64,000 bases of DNA, taken from Pseudomonas marginalis (lineage in GTDB: Bacteria; Pseudomonadota; Gammaproteobacteria; Pseudomonadales; Pseudomonadaceae). How positions within the stretch are numbered: the stretch's first letter is position 1; every line of letters starts with the position of its first letter. Below, one piece after another: positions 35,770 to 44,319 of the stretch. The stretch covers positions 372,001-436,000 of the forward strand of contig NZ_VTFG01000002.1 in NCBI RefSeq assembly GCF_008692035.1, read 5' to 3'. The notes under the pieces are model-generated. The model ran no database searches. It was not told the origin of the DNA and saw only the letters and a program-made list of their open reading frames with translations. The position numbers and the translations under genes were made by a program.

Positions 35770-37116
35770 ATGAGCCAACCCTGGAGCCCCGACAGCTGGC
35801 GCGCCCTGCCAATCCAGCAACAACCCCAGTACCCGGACGCTGCGCACTTGTTGCAAGTGGAGCAGAGCCTGGCCAGCTATCCGCCGCTGGTGTTTGCCGG
35901 GGAAGCCCGCGAGTTGCGCCGTCAGTTTGCCGAGGTGACCCAGGGTCGCGCGTTCCTGCTGCAAGGTGGCGACTGCGCCGAGAGCTTTGCCGAGTTCTCC
36001 GCCGCAAAAATCCGCGACACCTTCAAGGTGCTGCTGCAGATGGCCATCGTGATGACCTTCGCCGCCGGCTGCCCGGTGGTGAAAGTCGGGCGCATGGCCG
36101 GCCAGTTCGCCAAGCCGCGCTCGGCCAACGATGAGACCCTCGACGGCATCACCCTGCCCGCCTACCGTGGTGACATCGTCAACGGCATCGGCTTCGACGA
36201 AAAAAGCCGCGTGCCGGACCCGGACCGCCTGCTGCAGTCCTACCACCAGTCCACCGCCACCCTCAACCTGCTGCGCGCCTTTGCCCAGGGCGGTTTTGCC
36301 GACCTGCACCAGGTGCACAAGTGGAACCTGGACTTTATCGCCAACTCCGCCCTGGCCGAAAAATACAGCCAGTTGGCCGACCGCATCGACGAAACCCTGG
36401 CGTTCATGCGCGCCTGCGGCATGGACAGTTCGCCGCAGTTGCGCGAAACCAGCTTTTTCACAGCCCATGAAGCGCTGCTGCTCAACTACGAACAAGCCTT
36501 CGTGCGCCGCGACAGTCTGACCAACGACTACTACGACTGCTCGGCCCACATGCTGTGGATCGGCGACCGCACCCGTCAGTTGGATGGCGCCCATGTCGAA
36601 TTCCTGCGCGGGGTGAACAACCCGATCGGCGTGAAAGTCGGCCCGAGCATGAACCCCGATGACCTGATCCGCCTGATCGACATCCTCAACCCCGACAACG
36701 ACCCCGGCCGCCTCAACCTGATCGCGCGCATGGGTGCAGGCAAAGTCGGCGACCACCTGCCCAAGCTGATTCGCGCGGTGCAGCGCGAAGGCAAGCAGGT
36801 GCTGTGGAGCTCCGACCCGATGCACGGCAACACCATCAAGGCCAGCAGCGGCTACAAGACCCGCGACTTTGCGCAGATCCTCGGCGAGGTCAAGGAGTTC
36901 TTCCAGGTGCACCAGGCCGAGGGCACGTATGCCGGCGGGATTCATATCGAGATGACCGGGCAGAACGTCACCGAGTGCATCGGCGGCGCACGGCCGATCA
37001 CCGAAGATGGCTTGTCGGACCGCTACCACACCCACTGCGACCCACGGATGAATGCCGATCAGTCGCTGGAGTTGGCGTTCCTGATTGCCGAGACCTTGAA
37101 GCAGGTCAAACGCTAG
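35770..37116 (+). CDS. Class II 3-deoxy-7-phosphoheptulonate (DAHP) synthase
   Basis: The 448-residue enzyme condenses PEP and erythrose 4-phosphate, the first step of the shikimate pathway. It is the plant/AroA-II type. Motifs include LLQGGDCAESFAEF, KVGRMAGQFAKPRS, NPIGVKVGPSM, WSSDPMHGNT and GGIHIEMTGQNVTEC. A class I enzyme for the same reaction is encoded at 50915-51991. ATG 35767 is also possible. Confidence 0.95.
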   Translation: MSQPWSPDSWRALPIQQQPQYPDAAHLLQVEQSLASYPPLVFAGEARELRRQFAEVTQGRAFLLQGGDCAESFAEFSAAKIRDTFKVLLQMAIVMTFAAGCPVVKVGRMAGQFAKPRSANDETLDGITLPAYRGDIVNGIGFDEKSRVPDPDRLLQSYHQSTATLNLLRAFAQGGFADLHQVHKWNLDFIANSALAEKYSQLADRIDETLAFMRACGMDSSPQLRETSFFTAHEALLLNYEQAFVRRDSLTNDYYDCSAHMLWIGDRTRQLDGAHVEFLRGVNNPIGVKVGPSMNPDDLIRLIDILNPDNDPGRLNLIARMGAGKVGDHLPKLIRAVQREGKQVLWSSDPMHGNTIKASSGYKTRDFAQILGEVKEFFQVHQAEGTYAGGIHIEMTGQNVTECIGGARPITEDGLSDRYHTHCDPRMNADQSLELAFLIAETLKQVKR

Positions 37117-37140
37117 CAGACGTTTGGAAAATAGGGCTTG

Positions 37141-37163
37141 TTGTGGCAAGCCCGCTCGCCACG
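37141..37163. repeat. Single REP-like palindrome
   Basis: TTGTGGCAAGCCCGCTCGCCACGA, a pseudomonad REP unit, lies between the class II DAHP synthase and the YcaQ-type gene. Confidence 0.6.
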
Positions 37164-37177
37164 AAAGTACCTTCCTC

Positions 37178-38398
37178 CTACACGTGCAGCATGGCAAACC
37201 GCAGCCGGTCGGCACTCGGCCGCTGGCAATTGAGCTGGACCTGTTCCAGCCCCAGCCAGTCGGCCATTTGCCGCAGGTTCAGGGCCAGCGCCTGCATTCC
37301 CTCATCATCCAGCCCCGGCTCCTCTTCGTGCACCCCATGCACGGCCAGGCGCCCGTTGGCGCGTTCGGCCCGCAGGTCGATACGTGCAGCGATCCGCTCG
37401 TTGTGCAAAAACGGCAGCACGTAGTAGCCGTACACCCGTTTGTGTTGCGGGGTGTAGATCTCCAGGCGGTAGCGGAAATCGAACAGGCGCTCGGTGCGGC
37501 TGCGCTCCCAGACCAGCGAGTCGAAGGGCGACAGCAGTGCGCTGGCCGACACCTTGCGTGGCACTTTTGGCCCGGGCAGGCAGTATGCTGCCTGCTTCCA
37601 GCCTTGCACCTGGCACACCTGCAATTGCCCGTCCTCGACCAATTCCGCCAGGCGACTGCGACTGTCGACGGGGTCAAGGCGGAAGTAGTCGCGCAGGTCT
37701 TTTTCGGTGCCTACACCCAAGGCGGTGGCGCTGTGCAGCAACAGGCCACGCTGGGCCTCGGCCTCGGTCAATGGCGTCTGCTGGAGGATGTCAGCCGGGA
37801 TGACGCGCTCGGGCAAGTCATACAGCCGCTCGAAACCACGCCTGCCGGCAACGGTCACCAGGCCGGCGGCGAACAGCCACTCAAGCGCGTGCTTTTCATC
37901 GCTCCAGTCCCACCAGGGTCCGGCTCGCTCTTCGCGGGTCGACAAACTGCCCGCGCCCAGCGCGCCCTGCTGTTCGACAGTCTGCAAAACGCGCTGGATC
38001 GTGGCCTGTTGCTCACGACCGAAGCGCGCCATCTGCGAATAGATGCCCCGTCCCTGCTGCGCCCGCTCCATACGCCAACGCATCAAGGGATACAACGCCA
38101 TCGGCAGCAACGAGGCCTCGTGCCCCCAATACTCAAACAGCGAACGCCGCCGGCCCTGGCTCCAGGCCGCCTGTTCAAGCATCAACGGCGAGTAACCGCC
38201 CAAGCGGGAAAACAGCGGCAAGTAATGAGAGCGCACCAGCGCATTGACCGAGTCAATCTGCAACACGCCCAAGCGCTCGATCACGCGGTTGATGTGCGCA
38301 GCTTTTATCAGTACGGGCGCCTGGCGCCCGGAAAATCCCTGGGCCGCCAGCGCCATGCGCCGAGCTTGCTTGAGGGAAAAAGACAGGTCGGCGGCCAT
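37178..38398 (-). CDS. YcaQ/AlkX-type DNA glycosylase (HTH_42 winged-helix family)
   Basis: The 406-residue protein belongs to the AlkZ/YcaQ family of tandem winged-helix DNA glycosylases that unhook interstrand crosslinks or remove alkylated bases. The catalytic segment VLQIDSVN carries the Q-x-D form typical of the YcaQ branch, rather than the Q-x-Q of AlkZ. Further family motifs are LSPFDSLVWERSRTERLF and RVYGYYVLPFL. The start MAADLSFSLKQ has GGAG six bases upstream. Confidence 0.9.
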   Translation of the reverse strand: MAADLSFSLKQARRMALAAQGFSGRQAPVLIKAAHINRVIERLGVLQIDSVNALVRSHYLPLFSRLGGYSPLMLEQAAWSQGRRRSLFEYWGHEASLLPMALYPLMRWRMERAQQGRGIYSQMARFGREQQATIQRVLQTVEQQGALGAGSLSTREERAGPWWDWSDEKHALEWLFAAGLVTVAGRRGFERLYDLPERVIPADILQQTPLTEAEAQRGLLLHSATALGVGTEKDLRDYFRLDPVDSRSRLAELVEDGQLQVCQVQGWKQAAYCLPGPKVPRKVSASALLSPFDSLVWERSRTERLFDFRYRLEIYTPQHKRVYGYYVLPFLHNERIAARIDLRAERANGRLAVHGVHEEEPGLDDEGMQALALNLRQMADWLGLEQVQLNCQRPSADRLRFAMLHV

Positions 38399-38443
38399 GA
38401 GGTTCTCCATGTGGGCTCGCCAACCACCCTACTGCATCCGGGG

Positions 38444-38650
38444 TCATTTTCGCAGCGGGTCTTGCCAGAAATGCAGATGGAGATCCTGCTCAACGTCGCC
38501 GCGATTGAGCCCGATGTCCTTGAGCGCATCATCGCTCAAGCTGGCCAGGACCTGGCGTTCCCCATGCAGCGCCTGCCAACGGGCAATCCTGTGAAACAGC
38601 CCGGAAAACGGACGTTTTGCCATCAACACAAAGCCTCTTTGACCTTTCAT
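38444..38650 (-). CDS. DUF1127-family small protein
   Basis: The 68-residue basic protein ends in the DUF1127 signature LASLSDDALKDIGLNRGDVE. The start MKGQRGFVLMAKRP follows a strong GGAGGGCGAGAAG site. DUF1127 proteins in other bacteria affect phosphate, carbon or RNA metabolism; the role here is unknown. It is divergent from a LysR gene, a common pairing for regulator and target. Confidence 0.88.
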   Translation of the reverse strand: MKGQRGFVLMAKRPFSGLFHRIARWQALHGERQVLASLSDDALKDIGLNRGDVEQDLHLHFWQDPLRK

Positions 38651-38720
38651 CTTCTCGCCCTCCAATGGGGATGACGCGAGTGTGTGCCTGGCCTTAAGAT
38701 CAATCCAACGAATGTTTCTT

Positions 38721-39602
38721 ATGCAATACATCTCGGAGATTGATCAATTGTCCGGCTACCCGAGCATCGACACTGAGGTACTGCGCACTTTCGTCGCCAT
38801 CGCCGACCAAGGCGGTTTCACCCGCGCCGGTGAACGGGTCAACCGCACCCAATCGGCGGTGAGCATGCAGATGAAGCGCCTGGAGGAAGACGTGCTGCAG
38901 CGCAAACTGTTCGAGCGCGATGGCCGGCAAGTGCGGCTTACCCCCGAGGGCCAAGTGCTGCTGGGCTATGCGCGGCGCATCCTGAAATTGCACAGCGAAG
39001 TGTTCAACACCCTGCGCGAGCCGCATATGGTGGGGCTGGTACGCATCGGTACACCGGATGACTACGTGATGCGCTTCCTGCCGGGGATTCTCCAGCGGTT
39101 TTCCAAGGCATACCCGCTGATCCAGATTGAGATGCACTGCGAGGCGTCCACGGTGCTGATGCAGCGCCGGGACCTGGCCCTGACCGTGATCAGCCGAGAG
39201 CCCGGGAATGATGTCGGGGAACTGTTGCGTTCCGAACGCATGGTATGGGCCGCAGCACCGTGCTTTTGCGTAGACGAGCACGACGCCCTGCCCCTGGCGA
39301 TTTCCGGTGCTGACTGCCTTTACACCCAATGGGCCCTGGGGGCACTGGATTCGGTCGAGCGCAGTTATCGCCTCGCCTATCACAGCACCAATGGGGCGGC
39401 GATCCAGGCAGTCGTCAGCGCGGGCTTGGCGGCCATGGTCAGCATGGAAAGCCTGGTGACTGCAGACCTGCGCATACTCGGCAGCGAGGAAGGGCTACCG
39501 CCCTTGCCGTCAATGAACCTGCGTTTGCTGCGTAACCCCCTGATGGCCTCACCGATCACCGATTGCCTGGCGGAGTACATCCTCGAAGGCTTCAGACTTT
39601 AA
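38721..39602 (+). CDS. LysR-family transcriptional regulator
   Basis: The 293-residue regulator has an N-terminal winged helix (VLRTFVAIADQGGFTRAGERVNRTQSAVSMQMKR in positions about 17-50) and a periplasmic-binding-type effector domain. It starts MQYISEIDQLSG; an in-frame ATG is also at 38712. It lies divergent from the DUF1127 gene, with about 70 bases between, so that gene is the best candidate target. Confidence 0.9.
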   Translation: MQYISEIDQLSGYPSIDTEVLRTFVAIADQGGFTRAGERVNRTQSAVSMQMKRLEEDVLQRKLFERDGRQVRLTPEGQVLLGYARRILKLHSEVFNTLREPHMVGLVRIGTPDDYVMRFLPGILQRFSKAYPLIQIEMHCEASTVLMQRRDLALTVISREPGNDVGELLRSERMVWAAAPCFCVDEHDALPLAISGADCLYTQWALGALDSVERSYRLAYHSTNGAAIQAVVSAGLAAMVSMESLVTADLRILGSEEGLPPLPSMNLRLLRNPLMASPITDCLAEYILEGFRL

Positions 39603-40341
39603 AGGTCAGCATTACCGCACACAGCACCAGGAAGCCGCAGAACAGGCCGCGCAACAGCCTTTCCGGCAGGGCGTGGGCGACTTTCACGCCCCAACTGATA
39701 CTGAGCAGGCCACCGACAGCCAGGGGGATGCCGATCAGCCAGTCCACTTCGTGGTGCCAGGCATAGGTGACCAGGGTCACCCCGGTACTGGGCAGGGCCA
39801 AGGCCAGGGACAAGCCCTGGGCGACCACCTGGGTGGTGCCGAACACACTGGTCAGTACCGGCGTGGCCACCACCGCGCCGCCCACCCCAAACAAACCGCC
39901 CATGGAACCGGACGCCGCGCCCAACACGCCAAGCCAGGGCCAGGAATAACGCATGTGTGCCGTCGGCGGTGCATTGCGCGTGAACATGCGCAGCAGGTTG
40001 TAAGCCGAAAGCGTCAGCAGGAACACGATAAAGCCGATGCGCATGGCGCCTGCATCCAGCCCCACAGCCCAGATCGAGCCGAGCCAGGCAAAGCTGAAGC
40101 CCATGATGCCCAACGGCAGGGCGTGGCGCAGTTCGATGCGATTGCGCTGGTGGTAACGCCACAGGGCCAGCATCACGTTCGGCACCACCATCACCAGCGC
40201 CGTGCCTTGGGCAAGTTGTTGGTCCAGGCCGAACCATACGCCGAGGACCGGGATCGCAATCAGCCCACCGCCAATACCAAACAGGCCACCGACCGTGCCG
40301 AGGGCCACGCCCAATACCAGATACACCGCTAAATCCAACAC
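39592..40341 (-). CDS. TauE/SafE-family sulfite/organosulfonate exporter-like permease
   Basis: The 249-residue protein has about eight membrane helices and the repeated glycine motif of the family (GTVGGLFGIGGGLIAIPVL and later GGLFGVGGAVVATPVL). The family exports sulfite, sulfoacetate or related anions; substrate cannot be inferred here. It is divergent from a LysR gene that may control it. The last 11 bases overlap the preceding LysR gene. Confidence 0.92.
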   Translation of the reverse strand: MLDLAVYLVLGVALGTVGGLFGIGGGLIAIPVLGVWFGLDQQLAQGTALVMVVPNVMLALWRYHQRNRIELRHALPLGIMGFSFAWLGSIWAVGLDAGAMRIGFIVFLLTLSAYNLLRMFTRNAPPTAHMRYSWPWLGVLGAASGSMGGLFGVGGAVVATPVLTSVFGTTQVVAQGLSLALALPSTGVTLVTYAWHHEVDWLIGIPLAVGGLLSISWGVKVAHALPERLLRGLFCGFLVLCAVMLTFKV

Positions 40342-40449
40342 CGCTCGCTACTCCACATTCCCAGGCCCTGCATGCTACGCAGTCGACCCTGGCGCGGAAA
40401 CGCACAGCAACGCACAATGGCTGTGCCAATCTCGCATAAGCGCGCATCG

Positions 40450-41400
40450 ATGAATCCCAACACGCTGACCGATCAACTGAGCCTGTTTCTCGATGTACTG
40501 GAAACCGGCAGCTTTTCTGCCGCAGCCCGTCGCCATCCGCTGACCCCTTCGGCGGTGGCGCGGCGCATCGACAGCCTGGAAAGCTCCGTGGGCAGCCGCC
40601 TGTTCCAGCGCAGCACTCACGCGGTGGTGCCAACCCCGGCGGGCCTGGCCTTCGCCGAGCGGGCACGACGGATTGTCAGCGAGCTGCAACTGGCGCGGGC
40701 GGAAGCGGTCTCCTTGAGCCATGCGCCCGAGGGCTTGATCCGCGTGGACGCACCGGCAGCGTTTGGGCGACGGCATCTGGCGCCCGTGATCGCCGACTTC
40801 CTGAATGTGTACCCGGGCTTGGATGTGCACCTGCATCTGATCGACAGCTTTGTCGATATGCAGGGCGCGCACTTGGGCAAGGTCGACCTGGTGCTGCGCG
40901 CCGGGCATATCGTCGATACCCGGCTGATCGCCACGCCCCTGGCCAGTATCGTGCGCATCGCCTGCGCCAGTCCGGCCTACCTGAAAAGCCGTGGCACCCC
41001 GGCCCACCCTCGCGAATTGAGCGAGCATGACGGCCTGGACTGGGACGGCCTGGCGCCGATGTTCGCGTGGCGCTTCGAGTTGGACGGGCGACGTGCAACG
41101 TATCGCCCGCGGCGCATCCGCATGAGCGCCAACAACGCTGAAGCGCTGTTATCGGGCGCTCTCGCCGGGCTGGGGATCGCCCACCTCCCCACCTGGCTGG
41201 CCAGTGAGTACCTGGTGCGCGGCGAGTTACTGCCGCTGTTTTGCCAAGACGGCCTACCCACCCCGGAGACCACCGGGATCTATGCACTGCGCCTGGAACA
41301 GCAGCCCAATGCGCGCAGCCGGTTGCTGCTGGAATACCTCAAGTCCCGATTCAGCCCCGTGCCGCCTTGGGATCTGGCACTGCAGAACGGACTGGTCTGA
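40450..41400 (+). CDS. LysR-family transcriptional regulator
   Basis: The 316-residue LysR protein has helix-turn-helix FSAAARRHPLTPSAVARRIDSLE and a CrgA-type effector domain (VDAPAAFGRRHLAPVIADFL). MNPNTLTDQ at 40450 is chosen from the domain boundary. It is 108 bases from the divergent TauE permease gene. Confidence 0.92.
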   Translation: MNPNTLTDQLSLFLDVLETGSFSAAARRHPLTPSAVARRIDSLESSVGSRLFQRSTHAVVPTPAGLAFAERARRIVSELQLARAEAVSLSHAPEGLIRVDAPAAFGRRHLAPVIADFLNVYPGLDVHLHLIDSFVDMQGAHLGKVDLVLRAGHIVDTRLIATPLASIVRIACASPAYLKSRGTPAHPRELSEHDGLDWDGLAPMFAWRFELDGRRATYRPRRIRMSANNAEALLSGALAGLGIAHLPTWLASEYLVRGELLPLFCQDGLPTPETTGIYALRLEQQPNARSRLLLEYLKSRFSPVPPWDLALQNGLV

Positions 41401-41479
41401 CCACCCGCACAGAATTATCTGGCGCATTAAAGATTTGCCCGCTAGATTCCAGGCAGACACGCTTTTTTGAGGCACCACC

Positions 41480-41932
41480 ATGAGCAAAAATCCCGCCCCG
41501 TGCGAATCCCTGTTGCTGGACAACCAACTGTGTTTCGCCCTGCACTCCACGTCGCTGCTGATGACCAAGGTCTACAAACCGCTCCTGCAAGCCCTCGGCC
41601 TGACCTACCCGCAGTATCTGGCCATGATGGTGCTGTGGGAAGAAGATGGTTTGACCGTCGGAGAAATCAGCAGCCGCCTGCTGACCGACCCGGGCTCCCT
41701 GACGCCCCTGCTCAAGCGCCTGGAAGCCGAAGGCCTGCTCAGCCGCACCCGCAGCCGTGAAGATGAGCGCGTGGTGGTGGTGGAACTGACCGGCGCCGGG
41801 CGTGCCTTGCAGGAAAAGGCCATGGGCATTCCACAGTGCATTCTCGGCGCCAGCGGTTTGGAGCTGGACCAATTGCGCAAGCTGCAGGCTGACTTGCTTG
41901 CGTTGCGGGGCAACCTGCAGAACGCGATCTGA
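41480..41932 (+). CDS. ohrR: Organic hydroperoxide-responsive repressor OhrR
   Basis: The 150-residue MarR-family repressor has the sensing Cys18 in LLDNQLCFALHSTS and the Tyr pair in LGLTYPQYLAMMVLWE. When oxidised by organic hydroperoxides it releases the ohr promoter. A REPIN and an AT-rich control region separate it from ohr on the same strand. It is a paralogue of the regulator at 26159-26650. Confidence 0.95.
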   Translation: MSKNPAPCESLLLDNQLCFALHSTSLLMTKVYKPLLQALGLTYPQYLAMMVLWEEDGLTVGEISSRLLTDPGSLTPLLKRLEAEGLLSRTRSREDERVVVVELTGAGRALQEKAMGIPQCILGASGLELDQLRKLQADLLALRGNLQNAI

Positions 41933-41953
41933 ACACGGCAAAACACTCAACCT

Positions 41954-42041
41954 GTGGGAGGGGGCTTGCTCCCGATGACGGTTTATCAGTCGACGAATCT
42001 TTTGACTGAAACACCGCTATCGGGAGCAAGCCTCCTCCCAC
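41954..42041. repeat. REPIN between ohrR and ohr
   Basis: Two inverted REP units (41954-41976 and 42019-42041, core GTGGGAGGGGGCTTGCTCCCGA) flank a 42-base spacer. The REP class differs from the copy at 27231-27330. Confidence 0.85.
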
Positions 42042-42081
42042 ACTGGTTTGCAGCGACTGAAAAAATATTTATACATTTATC

Positions 42082-42150
42082 TTGCGCGCTAAACATTAGC
42101 GCTATACATTTGCCTCACCAACTAATTAGCGCGCAAAACTTTAGCGCTAA
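42082..42150 (+). promoter_or_regulatory. ohr: ohr promoter with two TTAGCGC palindromic operators
   Basis: Two related inverted repeats lie at 42082-42104 (GCGCGCTAA-CAT-TTAGCGC) and 42126-42150 (TTAGCGCGCAAAACTTTAGCGCTAA). A possible -35 (TTGCGC, 42082) and -10 (TATACA, 42103-42108, short spacer) are covered by the first. This suggests OhrR repression, but the core differs from the AT-rich OhrR sites I know from other genera. Confidence 0.55.
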
Positions 42151-42169
42151 AAACCAAGAGGACGACACC

Positions 42170-42589
42170 ATGCAAACGCTCTATACCGCAGTAGCCACCG
42201 CCACCGGCGGCCGTGATGGTCGCGCTGTTTCCAGCGACAATATCCTCGACGTCAAACTCTCCACTCCCAAGGAGTTGGGCGGCGCCGGCGGCCAGGCCAC
42301 CAATCCGGAACAACTGTTTGCCGCCGGTTACTCGGCCTGCTTTATCGGCGCCCTGAAATTCGTCGCCAGCCAGACCAAACGCAAAATCCCGGATGATGCC
42401 TCGATCACTGCCCACGTCGGCATCGGCCAGATCCCTGGCGGTTTCGGCCTGGATATCGACCTGCACGTCAGCCTGCCAGGCCTGGCCGAGGACGATGCGC
42501 AAAGCCTGGTCGACGCCGCGCACCAAGTCTGCCCGTACTCCAACGCCACCCGTGGCAACGTCGATGTGCGCCTGCACGTAACCGTCTAA
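42170..42589 (+). CDS. ohr: Organic hydroperoxide reductase Ohr
   Basis: The 139-residue OsmC/Ohr-fold enzyme reduces organic hydroperoxides with a Cys pair, seen in GYSACFIGAL and HQVCPYSNATRGN. The start MQTLYTAVATATGGR is preceded by AAGAGGACG. It is regulated by the operators just upstream. Confidence 0.97.
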   Translation: MQTLYTAVATATGGRDGRAVSSDNILDVKLSTPKELGGAGGQATNPEQLFAAGYSACFIGALKFVASQTKRKIPDDASITAHVGIGQIPGGFGLDIDLHVSLPGLAEDDAQSLVDAAHQVCPYSNATRGNVDVRLHVTV

Positions 42590-42616
42590 CCACTGCCGCT
42601 GTCACTGGAGAAGAAC

Positions 42617-43633
42617 ATGAACACATTTGCCAACGTGCTGACCGGCAGCCTGCTCGCCCTGTCCGTCACTCACGCGTTTGCCGCCAATGGCGACGTTGAA
42701 CACAGTACCCAGGCCTTCCTGGATGCGTTGAACGCCGGCACCGGCAAACCGATGGAACAACTGACACCCACGCAAGCCCGTGCCGTGCTGACGGGCGCCC
42801 AGGCCGGTGTGAAGTTGACCCTGCCCAAGGCGGACGTGAGCCAGAAGACCATTCAGGTCGATGGCCAGCCGCTGGACCTGACCATCGTGCGGCCAGCCGG
42901 GGTCAAGGGCACATTGCCGGTGTTCATGTTCTTCCACGGTGGCGGCTGGGTGTTGGGGGATTACCCGACCCACGAGCGCCTGGTGCGCGATCTGGTGGCG
43001 GGTTCGGGGGCCGTGGCGGTCTTCGTCAACTACACGCCTTCACCGGAAGCCCGCTATCCGGTGGCGATCAACCAGGCCTACGGCGCAACCAAGTGGGTCG
43101 CCGAGCATGGCAAGGACATCAACGTCGACGGCAAACGCCTGGCGGTCGCGGGCAATAGTGTCGGCGGCAATATGGCAGCCGTCGTCAGCCTGATGGCCAA
43201 GGACAAGGGCACACCTGCGATCAAGTTCCAGCTGCTGTTATGGCCGGTGACCGATGCCAACTTCGAGACGGCGTCCTACAACCAGTACGCCGAAGGGCAC
43301 TTCCTCACCAGGAACATGATGAAGTGGTTCTGGGACAACTACACCACCGACGCCAATCAGCGCGCCGAGATCTACGCCTCGCCGCTGCGGGCGACCGCGG
43401 ATCAGCTCAAGGGCTTGCCGCCCGCGCTGATTCAGACCGCCGGTGCCGACGTGTTGCGTGACGAAGGCGAAGCCTATGCGCGCAAGCTGGACCAGGCCGG
43501 GGTTCCAGTGACCGCCGTGCGCTATAACGGCATGATCCACGACTACGGCTTGCTCAATGTGGTCAGCCAGGTACCAGCGGTGCGTTCGGCCTTGCTGCAG
43601 GCATCCGACGAGCTCAAGCAACACCTGAAGTAA
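42617..43633 (+). CDS. Exported alpha/beta hydrolase of the HSL (family IV) esterase type
   Basis: The 338-residue protein has a signal peptide (cleavage after AFA near residue 23). The oxyanion motif is HGGGW at 107, the nucleophile is Ser181 in AGNSVGGN, and Asp278 (GADVLRDEG) and His308 (MIHDYG) complete the triad. It should be a periplasmic ester hydrolase. It starts 27 bases after ohr and may share its promoter, linking it to peroxide stress. Confidence 0.92.
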   Translation: MNTFANVLTGSLLALSVTHAFAANGDVEHSTQAFLDALNAGTGKPMEQLTPTQARAVLTGAQAGVKLTLPKADVSQKTIQVDGQPLDLTIVRPAGVKGTLPVFMFFHGGGWVLGDYPTHERLVRDLVAGSGAVAVFVNYTPSPEARYPVAINQAYGATKWVAEHGKDINVDGKRLAVAGNSVGGNMAAVVSLMAKDKGTPAIKFQLLLWPVTDANFETASYNQYAEGHFLTRNMMKWFWDNYTTDANQRAEIYASPLRATADQLKGLPPALIQTAGADVLRDEGEAYARKLDQAGVPVTAVRYNGMIHDYGLLNVVSQVPAVRSALLQASDELKQHLK

Positions 43634-43649
43634 AAAAGCAGCGCCCACG

Positions 43650-43678
43650 AAAAAGCCCGACGCTAGGTCGGGCTTTTT
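43650..43678. terminator. Bidirectional terminator between esterase and efp
   Basis: AAAAAGCCCGAC (43650-43661) pairs with GTCGGGCTTTTT (43667-43678) across GCTAG; suits both convergent genes. Confidence 0.92.
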
Positions 43679-43698
43679 TCGTATCGGCGGGGCCGGAA

Positions 43699-44271
43699 TT
43701 ACTTCTTGGCGCGACCTTTGTACGAACCACCTTCGCGGGTGTCGATCTCGATCAGGTCGTCGATTTCGATGAAATCGGCTACTTGCAGTTCGGTACCGTT
43801 GCTCAGCTTGGCAGGCTTCATTACTTTGCCCGAAGTGTCACCGCGAGCGGAACCTTCGGTGTAGGCAACCTTACGCACGATAGTGGTCGGCAGCTCTACG
43901 GAAACCAGGCGCTCTTCGAAGAAAATAGCTTCGCAGACGTCTTCCATGCCTTCTTCGATGAACGGCAGAACGGCTTCGATATCTTCAGCGTTCAGCTCGT
44001 ACATGGTGTAGTCGGTGGTGTCCATGAACGTGTAGGTGTCGCCGCTGATGAAGGACAGGGTCGCTTCCTTGCGGTCGAGGATCACGTCGTCCAGTTTGTC
44101 ATCGGCGCTGTAGACGATCTCGGTCTTGTAACCGGTCAGCAGGTTCTTCAGCTTGGTCTTCATGATTGCGCTGTTACGACCAGACTTGGTGAACTCAGCT
44201 TTCTGAACCAGCCAAGGGTCGTTTTCGAGACGGATCACTGTACCGGGTTTCAGTTCTTTACCAGTTTTCAT
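43699..44271 (-). CDS. efp: Elongation factor P
   Basis: EF-P relieves ribosome stalling at polyproline. The 190-residue protein has the KOW, OB and C-terminal domains of the family. The tip residue is Arg32 (TKSGRNSA), which marks the class activated by EarP rhamnosylation rather than lysylation. It follows earP on the same strand after 48 bases. A TATGAT element inside the end of earP may give it its own promoter. Confidence 0.97.
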   Translation of the reverse strand: MKTGKELKPGTVIRLENDPWLVQKAEFTKSGRNSAIMKTKLKNLLTGYKTEIVYSADDKLDDVILDRKEATLSFISGDTYTFMDTTDYTMYELNAEDIEAVLPFIEEGMEDVCEAIFFEERLVSVELPTTIVRKVAYTEGSARGDTSGKVMKPAKLSNGTELQVADFIEIDDLIEIDTREGGSYKGRAKK

Positions 44272-44319
44272 TGCGTATATCCGAAATTTGGATGGGATTA
44301 CAAAAATCAAGGTCGCGTA

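Noticed and set aside
35710..37215. Long minus-strand open frame opposite the class II DAHP synthase
   Set aside because: Low-complexity His/Val/Gly-rich translation with no domain; the synthase fills the other strand.
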